From positions 1,054,001-1,118,000 of the forward strand of contig NZ_CP010070.1 of assembly GCF_000800805.1 (NCBI RefSeq): a DNA stretch of 64,000 bases, written 5' to 3'. Origin of the DNA: Candidatus Methanoplasma termitum (GTDB taxonomy: Archaea > Thermoplasmatota > Thermoplasmata > Methanomassiliicoccales > Methanomethylophilaceae). Both the position numbers and the translations under genes were made by a program. The notes under the pieces were generated by a model. It did not search any database and was not told the origin of the DNA. It saw only the letters and a program-made list of their open reading frames with translations. Of this stretch, positions 19,843 to 27,453 are shown one piece after another (within the stretch, counting starts at the first letter, position 1; the number at the start of each line of letters is the position of its first letter).

Positions 19843-19883
19843 AATGAAACATTAATGTATCCTTTATATTATTATAACAAAAC

Positions 19884-20525
19884 ATGAAGTTCCTTGTCGT
19901 TTCGGATATCCACGGCAACACGGCCGTGACTGATTGGGCCAATTCCATAGCAGATGAGGAAGACGTCGATTTTATCATCGTTCTGGGAGATATAACCGAC
20001 TTCGGCCCGGAGAAGGTCGCCGAGAAGATCCTCGCCCCTCTCGAGAGAGACGTCTATTCGATCCCCGGCAACTGCGACCCGCCCTCCGTACACGACACGA
20101 TCTCCGGATGGACGGTCGACATGCACGGCAAGACGACGAACATCGACGGATTCTATATCGCGGGTCTCGGAGGCTCTAATCCGAGCCCGTTCAACACCCC
20201 GTTCGAATTGGACGAGGATTCCATCTACAAAATATTGAAACCCATATCAAAAGAAGGGATGATCCTCATGGTGCATGCCCCCCCGTACGGGATCAACGAC
20301 ATGATACCTGCGGGGTTCAACGTCGGCAGCAGATCGATATTGAAGATAGTGGATGAATTCAGGCCGATCCTGGTTCTCAGCGGCCACATCCATGAGGACT
20401 ACGGCGCCAAGTATGTCAACGGAACAACGTTCGTCAACCCGGGGCCTGCAAAGGACGGGATGTATGCAATAGTCGAGATCGACGGCGGTGCAGTGAAGGC
20501 TGAGCTGTTCACAGTATCCGGATGA
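19884..20525 (+). CDS. Metallophosphoesterase (YfcE/MJ0936-like)
   Basis: 213-residue calcineurin-like phosphoesterase with the complete dimetal site: VSDIHGN (residues 7-13), LGDITDFG, GNCD, then MVHAPPYG and SGHIHEDYG. The size and motif spacing match small archaeal phosphodiesterases related to YfcE. The physiological substrate is unknown. It begins 42 nt after the DUF1638 stop and ends one base before the convergent membrane protein gene. Confidence 0.88.
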   Translation: MKFLVVSDIHGNTAVTDWANSIADEEDVDFIIVLGDITDFGPEKVAEKILAPLERDVYSIPGNCDPPSVHDTISGWTVDMHGKTTNIDGFYIAGLGGSNPSPFNTPFELDEDSIYKILKPISKEGMILMVHAPPYGINDMIPAGFNVGSRSILKIVDEFRPILVLSGHIHEDYGAKYVNGTTFVNPGPAKDGMYAIVEIDGGAVKAELFTVSG

Positions 20526-21158
20526 TCAAACATCCCAGACGATCTTCATTGTCTTCAGTATCATGTATACTCCGGAGAAAACAACAAACATAAAACAGAA
20601 GGATATCACCAGAATATCCGGTGCCGCATCGAGTTCTACGGTGAAGGAGGCAATATAGCCGTACATCCCCAGGAAGAATGCGATAAGGGCGGTCAACAAC
20701 GTTATCGCAATGTCCGATTTCACACCGATCGTGCCGATGTAGGCCTTGATCTCTTCATCCTCCTCCGCTTTTTTGATGATACATATCAGATCTTCTCTGG
20801 TCATATCATCTGAAATATTGCATTCCTTAATGATGCTTTCAAGTGATTTGGGTACCGGTTTTTTCTTGAAATGTGGGTGCAGCACATTTACCACAAGATA
20901 AACGCTGACAATAGCGAACGTGATCGACACCAGGATCGTGAAGGTACCTTCCATAACACCCGAAACATCCGATCCCGCATTGTGCAACCTCCAAAGACCG
21001 TTATGGAACACGATCGACAGAATAAACGCGAACGCCAGAGATGTCACCACATAAACAGCCTTGCCCGCTATTTTGGATAGTCTGCCCCCTTCATCCGGAT
21101 TTCTCACTCTCAACACTTTTCTCAGAATGTCGGCCGGCTCTCTGCTCTTTTTCGGCAC
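20526..21158 (-). CDS. Four-helix membrane protein of unknown function
   Basis: Predicted 210-residue integral membrane protein with four hydrophobic helices in two pairs (one pair in about residues 25-85, another at 145-205) separated by a charged cytoplasmic loop rich in Lys and Glu (KSLESIIKECNISDDMTREDLICIIKKAEEDEE in part). I do not recognise the family. The frame is open far upstream into S8e, with no ATG in the credible part; GTG 21158 preceded by GAGGG at 21164-21168 is the best start. A TATA-like run near 21180-21188 is close to it. Confidence 0.6.
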   Translation of the reverse strand: MPKKSREPADILRKVLRVRNPDEGGRLSKIAGKAVYVVTSLAFAFILSIVFHNGLWRLHNAGSDVSGVMEGTFTILVSITFAIVSVYLVVNVLHPHFKKKPVPKSLESIIKECNISDDMTREDLICIIKKAEEDEEIKAYIGTIGVKSDIAITLLTALIAFFLGMYGYIASFTVELDAAPDILVISFCFMFVVFSGVYMILKTMKIVWDV

Positions 21159-21233
21159 AGTGTCCCTCAGTGATTCTACATTTAAAAAGATAGATGGGGT
21201 GCTTATGTGATTAATCGGGTTTTTGAAAAAAGG

Positions 21234-21242
21234 TTTATATAC
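21234..21242 (+). promoter_or_regulatory. TATA box of the S8e gene
   Basis: TTTATATAC 28-36 nt before the S8e ATG, predicting a transcript start just a few bases upstream of it. Confidence 0.65.
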
Positions 21243-21269
21243 ACTACCGTAATTGGCAGACCGATAATC

Positions 21270-21653
21270 ATGGCGATTTGGCAGGGAAAATCTAAAAAGA
21301 AGCCCACCGGTGGCAGACTTGTCACCAGCAGGGGCAAGAGAAGGTTCGAGATGAGCAGGGAGACTCAGCACACAAAAATAGGCAAAGAATCCCTGAAACA
21401 GTACCGCGTCAGAGGAGCGAACTCAAAAACAGAGGTCCTTCTCGCAGAGTACGCCAACGTTGTCAACAAAAAGACCAACACCGTCCAGAAATCAAAGATC
21501 CTCACCGTTAAGGTCAACCCTGCAGACCCCAACTATGTTCAGCGTAACATACTCAACAAAGGAGCCAGGATCTCAACCGAGCTCGGCGAGGCGATCGTCA
21601 CCTCCAGGCCCGGACAGGACGGCGCAGTTAATGCAGTTCTCATTGAGAACTGA
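21270..21653 (+). CDS. rps8e: 30S ribosomal protein S8e
   Basis: 127-residue archaeal/eukaryotic ribosomal protein S8e of the small subunit: MAIWQGKSKKKPTGGRL, then KRRFEMSRETQ, NPADPNYVQRNILNKGARI and the C-terminal TSRPGQDGAVNAVLI. Upstream in-frame codons back to 21207 are not conserved-looking and cover the TATA box, so ATG 21270 is the start. Confidence 0.97.
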   Translation: MAIWQGKSKKKPTGGRLVTSRGKRRFEMSRETQHTKIGKESLKQYRVRGANSKTEVLLAEYANVVNKKTNTVQKSKILTVKVNPADPNYVQRNILNKGARISTELGEAIVTSRPGQDGAVNAVLIEN

Positions 21654-21717
21654 TCGCTCTCTTTAAATTTCATTAGCAACTTCTTTAACTCTTTTCTGCA
21701 TTAACGAATGTGATATA

Positions 21718-22014
21718 ATGGCATATGACGCGGACACTGCTATCACGATATGGCCCGAATATTTTGATATCAACAGGACCAGGGCCGAGGGCAGAAGGCT
21801 TCCAAAGAAACTTTGTGTCCAATACCCAGACATCGATATCATTGCGAAGGGCGCACTGATAATGGATCTTGAATATGAGATATTCGAGAACAAAGCGTAC
21901 CCCGCTAACTGGGCTGCCAAGCGCGGATGTGTGAAAGTCGAAAAGGGAAAGATCTCTAAGACGGTTCTTTTACCGAAGATCGCAGAGATCCTTATTAAGA
22001 ACCAGAAAAAATGA
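21718..22014 (+). CDS. srp19: Signal recognition particle 19 kDa protein
   Basis: 98-residue SRP19, which binds SRP RNA and prepares it for SRP54 in co-translational membrane targeting. The family pattern IWPEYFDINRTRAEGRRLPKKL is at residues 11-32, followed by AKRGCVKVEK. The last codons overlap the start of nnr by 4 nt. The SRP RNA gene was not seen in this window. Confidence 0.95.
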   Translation: MAYDADTAITIWPEYFDINRTRAEGRRLPKKLCVQYPDIDIIAKGALIMDLEYEIFENKAYPANWAAKRGCVKVEKGKISKTVLLPKIAEILIKNQKK

Positions 22015-23414
22015 TCACAGCTTTAGATTCAGCCGTCATTGATGCCAATTGCGAGGCCATGGGGGTCAGCGTGTCTCATCTGATGGCCAATGCCGGCGCG
22101 GCGGTGGCCTCTGTGCTATTGACAAGATTCCCCGGTAAACGGATAGCGTTCATATGCGGGGCGGGAAACAACGGCGGCGACGGGATCTCCGCCGCGGATG
22201 TCATGAACGAACAAAAGAATGTGACCGTCTATCTTGTGAAGCCGAGAGAAGCAATAAAATCTAATAATATCCGATCCATTCTATCAAACCTTACATGTGA
22301 GATCAGGGATCTTTCGGATTTCGAGCCGGACCTCCACGACATATTGGTGGATTGCGTATTGGGTACAGGAGCCTCCGGAGAAGTAAAGCCGCCATCCGGC
22401 AAAGCCATAGAGATCATTAACAAGTTCAAAGGGACCGTTGTTTCCGTTGATGTTCCGTCCGGTCTCGGAACAAAGTTGTCCGTCAGACCGGACATTACGA
22501 TTGCATTGCACGACATCAAAGAAGGTATGACAAAGGAGAACTCCGGAGAGATAATCATAAAGGATATCGGCATCCCCATGGAAGCGCAGGAGGGCATCGG
22601 CCCTGGAGACATGCTGAGATATCCCATACCTTCGAAGAACAGCCACAAAGGATCTAACGGTAAGCTTCTGATCATCGGCGGAGGCCCGTATTATGGCGCC
22701 CCTGCAATGTCTGCGCTTGCCGCAATGAGAGTGGGTGTGGATATAGTGAGACTGGCTGTTCCCGAGAACTGCACTCCGCTGATCGCTTCTTTCTCTCCGG
22801 TGCTTATGATCAGCGGGCTTTCCGGAAACATATTGAAACTGGAACATTTGGATCGGCTGTTGGAATTGACAAAACTGCATAATGCGGTACTCATCGGGCC
22901 CGGCCTTGGGACATCAGCAGAGACGGCCGAAACGGTGAGACAGTTCACAAAAAAATGCACTTTACCAATGGTAATAGATGCGGACGGGCTCACCGCTATC
23001 GGAAAGGATTTCAAGTCCAGCGGGAAGACGGTGCTCACGCCGCACAGCAGAGAGTTCGAGGGGCTCGGCGGGAATGCGCTCAGCGCCATCGAACCGACAA
23101 AACATCTTGCAAAGGCTACCAACTCCGTCATCTTATTCAAAGGCAGGACCGACTGGGTCTCGGACGGAAAAAAGCTCAGATACAATACGACCGGCAGTCC
23201 GGGAATGACCACGGCAGGCACCGGCGACGTCTTAGCTGGAATAGTCGGGGGACTCCTGTCCAAAGGCATGAATTGTTTCGATGCCGCCGCGGTCGGTGCG
23301 TTCATCTCGGGAAAAGCGGGAGAATACGCATTTGATGAGAAGTCCTACGGAATGATAGCAACGGATGTCATCGACAACATACCGAAAGTGCTCAAAACAT
23401 ACCTAAGGGGATGA
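22011..23414 (+). CDS. nnr: Bifunctional NAD(P)H-hydrate epimerase/dehydratase
   Basis: Repairs hydrated NADH and NADPH. Residues 1-205 form the YjeF N-terminal epimerase (GAGNNGGDGISAADVM near 50, then VDCVLGTGASGEVKPP and SVDVPSGL). The C-terminal ADP/ATP-dependent dehydratase domain is a ribokinase-like fold with SHKGSNGKLLIIGGGPYYGAPAM-type start, VIDADGLTAI, LTPHSREFEGL and the catalytic TTGSPGMTTAGTGDVLAG. 467 residues, normal for the fused enzyme. Translationally coupled to SRP19 (ATGA overlap). Confidence 0.95.
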   Translation: MITALDSAVIDANCEAMGVSVSHLMANAGAAVASVLLTRFPGKRIAFICGAGNNGGDGISAADVMNEQKNVTVYLVKPREAIKSNNIRSILSNLTCEIRDLSDFEPDLHDILVDCVLGTGASGEVKPPSGKAIEIINKFKGTVVSVDVPSGLGTKLSVRPDITIALHDIKEGMTKENSGEIIIKDIGIPMEAQEGIGPGDMLRYPIPSKNSHKGSNGKLLIIGGGPYYGAPAMSALAAMRVGVDIVRLAVPENCTPLIASFSPVLMISGLSGNILKLEHLDRLLELTKLHNAVLIGPGLGTSAETAETVRQFTKKCTLPMVIDADGLTAIGKDFKSSGKTVLTPHSREFEGLGGNALSAIEPTKHLAKATNSVILFKGRTDWVSDGKKLRYNTTGSPGMTTAGTGDVLAGIVGGLLSKGMNCFDAAAVGAFISGKAGEYAFDEKSYGMIATDVIDNIPKVLKTYLRG

Positions 23415-23415
23415 A

Positions 23416-24204
23416 ATGGATCTCCAGCCGGTACACGGTATCCCTGCGTTGAGAGCGGATGAATACCTTGTGATCGGCGACCTGCACATAGGGATAGAAT
23501 CTCACTTGCGGGCAAAGGGGTTCCATCTTGCTTCAAGGACGGACTACATGCTCGACCAGATCATCGAAGCGGCAGGCAGTTCGGCCAACAGACTGATTGT
23601 CTTGGGAGACGTGAAAGATTCTGTGCCTGGGTCTACGAAGCAGGAGTACAAAGAGATACCGACATTCTTCGAAAGACTGCTGGAACGTTTCGATACTGTT
23701 GACGTGGTAAGAGGGAACCATGACACGAACATTGAGGAATTCCTTCCGGAGCAGGTAAAGATCAGACCCGCTTCTGGAATGAAAATAGAGGGTGTAGGAT
23801 TCGTACATGGTCACACTTGGCCTTCTGCTGAGGTAATGACAGCAGAGACGCTTGTGATGGCTCACGACCATCCTGCGGTCATGTTCAGGGACGGTGTCGG
23901 AAGACAGGTAAATGAGCCTTGCTGGGTAAGGGGGATGTTCAAAGACATTCCATCGGAGAGATACGACACTGTTCCGAAGAATTTTATCATCGTGCCGGCG
24001 TTCAACAAAATGCTTGGAGGATCCCCCGTGAACATTGTCGGTGAGCCGTTGCTCGGCCCGATCATGGGCGGAGAACTGCTTGACCTTGAGAATTCCACTG
24101 TACATCTTTTAGACGGGGTCGATCTCGGAAAGCTTTCTGGACTTATGGTCACCGGGGCCAACAACCGAAAATGGGGAAGAAAGATCAAACAAGAATTATC
24201 CTGA
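23416..24204 (+). CDS. ICC-type metallophosphoesterase (COG1407-like)
   Basis: 262-residue calcineurin-like phosphoesterase with motifs VIGDLHIGIE, VLGDVKDS, GNHDTNIEE, GHTWP and MAHDHPAV. The length and the GDLHIGIE/AHDHP pair fit the archaeal ICC-like group, often encoded next to a large helicase; here it follows nnr by one base and is probably in its operon. The substrate is unknown. A 7-bp terminator-like hairpin separates it from the convergent mvhA gene. Confidence 0.86.
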   Translation: MDLQPVHGIPALRADEYLVIGDLHIGIESHLRAKGFHLASRTDYMLDQIIEAAGSSANRLIVLGDVKDSVPGSTKQEYKEIPTFFERLLERFDTVDVVRGNHDTNIEEFLPEQVKIRPASGMKIEGVGFVHGHTWPSAEVMTAETLVMAHDHPAVMFRDGVGRQVNEPCWVRGMFKDIPSERYDTVPKNFIIVPAFNKMLGGSPVNIVGEPLLGPIMGGELLDLENSTVHLLDGVDLGKLSGLMVTGANNRKWGRKIKQELS

Positions 24205-24244
24205 CCACTTGTTTTCGTATAGAGAAGTTAAAAATATTGAAACA

Positions 24245-24262
24245 GAGGGGATTTCTCCCCTC
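24245..24262. terminator. Bidirectional terminator hairpin between phosphoesterase and mvhA
   Basis: Perfect stem GAGGGGA-TTTC-TCCCCTC between two convergent genes; T-rich sequence follows on the minus strand (ATATTTTTAACTT) and on the plus strand (TGTTTGTTT). Confidence 0.65.
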
Positions 24263-24272
24263 ATATGTTTGT

Positions 24273-25790
24273 TTAAAGGTTCTTAGAGATATTCTCAACG
24301 GTGCCGTCGGCGTACCTGATCGTTGCCTTCAGGGGCATCTGGCCGGGCAGGCTGTGCGTCGCACAGGAGTTGCACGGATCATATACTCTGAATGCCATCT
24401 CGACCATGTTCAGCAGACCGGGGGAGACCTCGTGGTTCTTTATCACCGCTTTTGCGATCTTCGCAACATCGACGTTCATCGGACCGTTGTTGTTGGTGGT
24501 CCCTACAACAAGGTTGCATGCCGTTACGATGCCGTTCTCATCGCAGGTGTAGTCGTGTGTGAGGGTTCCTCTCGGAGCCTCTACGCACCCTACGCCGCGT
24601 CCTCCCGCCTTGACATCTTTCTGCTTTATGTTCGCATCCGTTATGTTGGGGTCGTACGCGTTCTTGTGGACCTTCTCTGCGGCATAGAGCATCTCGATGA
24701 TCCTTGCCCAATGGGTCGCCAGGTTGAAGTGGACAGGTCCGGTCACGCCCAGGCTCTTGAAGATCGCCTTGAACTCGTCGAATGCGGCGTTCGCTTTCGG
24801 TGTGGAGATGCTTGACGATATATTAAGCCTTGAGAGCGGTGTCGCTCTGTAGAATCCGCTGTCGGGGCCGGCGGTCATTCCCTTGTATCCAGGTTTCCTC
24901 AGGTACGGGAACTTCTCGTACGACCACGGCTCGACTCCCTCTGCGATGTGGTTGAGGTAGTCAACCGGATCGTATCTGTCGACCTCTTTGCCTTTCTGGT
25001 CGGTCACTTTGACCTTTCCGTCGTGGAACTCAAGCTGGTCCTTGGAGTTGACGAGACCCATGTTGTAGTACTCATTGTAGTACAGGTCTGGGTTCGTCAC
25101 GATGGCCAAGTAATCTTTGTTGTCTAGAACAACGCTCTTGAACACTCCCAACGATGTCTCTGCGAATGCGACAAGGTTGTCGGCATAGCCCTGGATCTCT
25201 TTGATCTCGTCTTTGCTTATTGCCTTGGTCACTCCGCCGGGAACTCCCATTACGGGGTGGGTCGCTTTTCCGCCGATTATCGCCTGGATCTTCTGTGCCT
25301 GTGCGCGTGCTTTGAGCACTGCGGAACCAAGCTCCAGTCCGACGCGTGCCACTACACCCAGAACGTTCCTCTCTGCGGCCGGTGCTCCCGGCCCGCAGAC
25401 GAAGTCCGGTGCGGCCAATGCGTAGAAGTGCGCTATGTGGCTGTGCACGAAGTGTGCGTGGTAGAAGAGGTCCCTTATGCGGAATGCCGCTTCCGTCGGT
25501 TTTGTGTTGTAGCAGTTGTCGATGGCTTTTGTGGAGGCCATGTGGTGGGCTCCGGGACAGACGCCGCAAAGCCTTGCGGTGATCTGGTTGAGCTCGACTA
25601 CTTTCCTTCCGACGCAGAACCTCTCGAAGCCCCTTACCTCGGGGATCTGCCAGTATGCGTTCTCGACGTTACCTTTCTTATCAAGGAAGATCTCGATCTT
25701 TCCGTGACCTTCGAGACGCGTTATGGGGTCAACGGTCACCCTTTGAGCGGTCGTCTTTTTCTTTTCGTCCCATATTATTGGTCCTGTCAT
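24273..25790 (-). CDS. mvhA: F420-non-reducing [NiFe] hydrogenase large subunit MvhA
   Basis: Catalytic subunit that oxidises H2 and feeds electrons through MvhG and MvhD to HdrA for flavin-based electron bifurcation. Both Ni-Fe ligand motifs are intact: RLCGVCPGAHH in the first quarter and DPCNSCATH near the C-terminus; all four ligands are Cys codons, with no selenocysteine. Twenty-one residues follow the second motif's His, with no clear His-ending maturation peptide. The 505-residue form from ATG 25790 is preferred over an ATG at 25817 inside mvhG because GGAGG lies 7 nt before it and PIIWDEKK-type N-termini start there. One base separates it from the mvhG stop. Confidence 0.96.
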   Translation of the reverse strand: MTGPIIWDEKKKTTAQRVTVDPITRLEGHGKIEIFLDKKGNVENAYWQIPEVRGFERFCVGRKVVELNQITARLCGVCPGAHHMASTKAIDNCYNTKPTEAAFRIRDLFYHAHFVHSHIAHFYALAAPDFVCGPGAPAAERNVLGVVARVGLELGSAVLKARAQAQKIQAIIGGKATHPVMGVPGGVTKAISKDEIKEIQGYADNLVAFAETSLGVFKSVVLDNKDYLAIVTNPDLYYNEYYNMGLVNSKDQLEFHDGKVKVTDQKGKEVDRYDPVDYLNHIAEGVEPWSYEKFPYLRKPGYKGMTAGPDSGFYRATPLSRLNISSSISTPKANAAFDEFKAIFKSLGVTGPVHFNLATHWARIIEMLYAAEKVHKNAYDPNITDANIKQKDVKAGGRGVGCVEAPRGTLTHDYTCDENGIVTACNLVVGTTNNNGPMNVDVAKIAKAVIKNHEVSPGLLNMVEMAFRVYDPCNSCATHSLPGQMPLKATIRYADGTVENISKNL

Positions 25791-25791
25791 T

Positions 25792-27024
25792 TTACTTACC
25801 TCCTTCTTCTTTGACAACTTTCTTGATCAAAGACTTACCCATGGTGAATGCATAGAAGTAACCGAGCGGGTCCTTGATGGTCGACATTATGTCAACGATC
25901 GAATCCTCGCCCATTGTCGCATCGTTATCCAGCACGGGGAACAGAGATGCGATGGCCGTAAGAGCACTGGCTCCCTGCTCCTGAACTGCTGTGGTCGGGC
26001 CATAGCATCCGCGGCACGGTTGTCCGACTCTTGTGCATCTCGCATTGCATCCTCCGACCGTTGCCGGTCCGAGACAGAGTATACCCTGGTCCATAAGACA
26101 CAGTTCGGGGTCCACGTCTATCTCGTGAGGCTCCACGATCTTTGTTATCCTTCTGTTCTCCTTCCTCCTCGGGCACTGCTCACAGAGTGTCTTTGTCGCA
26201 ACGCCTATTATAGTTCCCTTGGGAGGCAGCGCCGCTCCTTTGTACACAAATCCGGCAACGGCTGCCAGCATGTGAGAGATCGTCTCCTGCATAGGCGGGC
26301 ATCCGGGTACGTAGTAGTCCACATCGATCACTTGATCAAGGGTCTTGACCGTGTCATACAGGACCGGGAGAGTAAGGTCCCCTTCCGGTGCCTTGTATTT
26401 TGTCTGCGGTATGACCGGCGACTTCTTGTGGTAGTCCGCCTGGAAGTTGGCCGTCGTGGGCGTCTTCACATATACGTAGTCCAACAGTTCATTCTTTCCG
26501 CCGGGGATCAAGTTGGCAAGTGCCGGGGATCCGCCGTGGCAGGCGCATGCGCCGTATGAGACCACGATGACCGATTTCTTCCTCAGGAGCTTTACCATGT
26601 GCTCGTTCTCTGAGTTCCTGACCGCACCGTTGATTATGGAGACTGTTATCGAGCCGTCCTCCATTTCGGCGATGTCGTGCTCTTTCCCGTCAGCGGCGAT
26701 CGGCCACATGACGATGTTCGCCATGTCTCCGACCGTCAGTATCCTCTCGTTTATGTCGAGAAGCGATACATCGCATCCTCCGCAGGCGGCAGCCCAGTAT
26801 ATTGCAAGGTTGATCTTGCCGTTGGGGGGCGCTCCGGGGAGAAGCTCTCCGAGGTCCGCCATTTTCAGCTGCGCTGCGGCGACCGACTCAGCGGTCTTCT
26901 GTCCGCATGCCGGTCCCGGTGCAGCAGCCTTTTTATCGGCAGGTTTGGCCACCTTCTTTGTTTCTGTCTTTATCGCAGACACGGTTTCGCTGCTCTTTTT
27001 CTTAAATTTGTCCCAGAATGACAT
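25792..27024 (-). CDS. mvhG: F420-non-reducing hydrogenase small subunit MvhG with N-terminal extension
   Basis: Electron-transfer subunit with three Fe-S clusters. The hydrogenase core begins near residue 70 (INLAIYWAAACGGCDVSLLD, proximal cluster Cys pair) and continues with SYGACACHGG, DYYVPGCPPMQE, then the medial and distal cluster cysteines in CEQCPRRKE, CLGPATVGGCNARC and CRGCYGPT. The first 65-70 residues are extra: a Lys/Ala-rich, proline-containing stretch (about 10-45) and a helix with a lone Cys. That and a long C-terminal helix bring it to 410 residues against roughly 300 in classical MvhG. The ATG follows AGGAGG, so the extension is probably real. Confidence 0.94.
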   Translation of the reverse strand: MSFWDKFKKKSSETVSAIKTETKKVAKPADKKAAAPGPACGQKTAESVAAAQLKMADLGELLPGAPPNGKINLAIYWAAACGGCDVSLLDINERILTVGDMANIVMWPIAADGKEHDIAEMEDGSITVSIINGAVRNSENEHMVKLLRKKSVIVVSYGACACHGGSPALANLIPGGKNELLDYVYVKTPTTANFQADYHKKSPVIPQTKYKAPEGDLTLPVLYDTVKTLDQVIDVDYYVPGCPPMQETISHMLAAVAGFVYKGAALPPKGTIIGVATKTLCEQCPRRKENRRITKIVEPHEIDVDPELCLMDQGILCLGPATVGGCNARCTRVGQPCRGCYGPTTAVQEQGASALTAIASLFPVLDNDATMGEDSIVDIMSTIKDPLGYFYAFTMGKSLIKKVVKEEGGK

Positions 27025-27453
27025 TTACTTTTCCTCCTGTTTCAGGGGTGTCGGTCCAAGCTGTTTGATCGTATTGACGAATTCATTCAGCGTGTTCTGG
27101 AATTTCTCTCCTTCAGATGCAGATACCCACTCGAGTTTCAGCCTCTTCGGATCGAATCCGTACTGCTCTATCACCAATCTGATAAGAGCTATCCTTCTCC
27201 TTGCCCTGTAGTTACCTCCGATGTAGTGGCAGTCTGCCGGGTGGCATCCCAGGACCACTACTCCGTCCGCTCCTTTGGCCAGCGACCTGAGTATGAACTC
27301 GGGGTCGACCCTTGCGGAGCACATTGTCCTTATGATGCGGAAGTTGGGGGGCATCTGAAGTCTTGCCACACCTGCTCCGTCCGCTCCCGCGTACGAGCAC
27401 CAGTTGCAGCAGAACACTACTATCTTTGGTTCGAAGTCTGACATTTCCTTCAC
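27025..27453 (-). CDS. mvhD: Hydrogenase iron-sulfur subunit MvhD
   Basis: Small [2Fe-2S] protein linking hydrogenase to HdrA. The 142 residues show FCCNWCSYAGAD near the start, RTMCSARVDP and LGCHPADCHYIGGNYRARRR, the five-Cys pattern of MvhD, and RLKLEWVSASEG near the end. The reading frame opens with GTG 27453, overlapping the hdrA stop (GTGA); an ATG three codons later (27444) is an alternative. Gene order hdrA-mvhD-mvhG-mvhA in the direction of transcription is one operon. Confidence 0.95.
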   Translation of the reverse strand: MKEMSDFEPKIVVFCCNWCSYAGADGAGVARLQMPPNFRIIRTMCSARVDPEFILRSLAKGADGVVVLGCHPADCHYIGGNYRARRRIALIRLVIEQYGFDPKRLKLEWVSASEGEKFQNTLNEFVNTIKQLGPTPLKQEEK

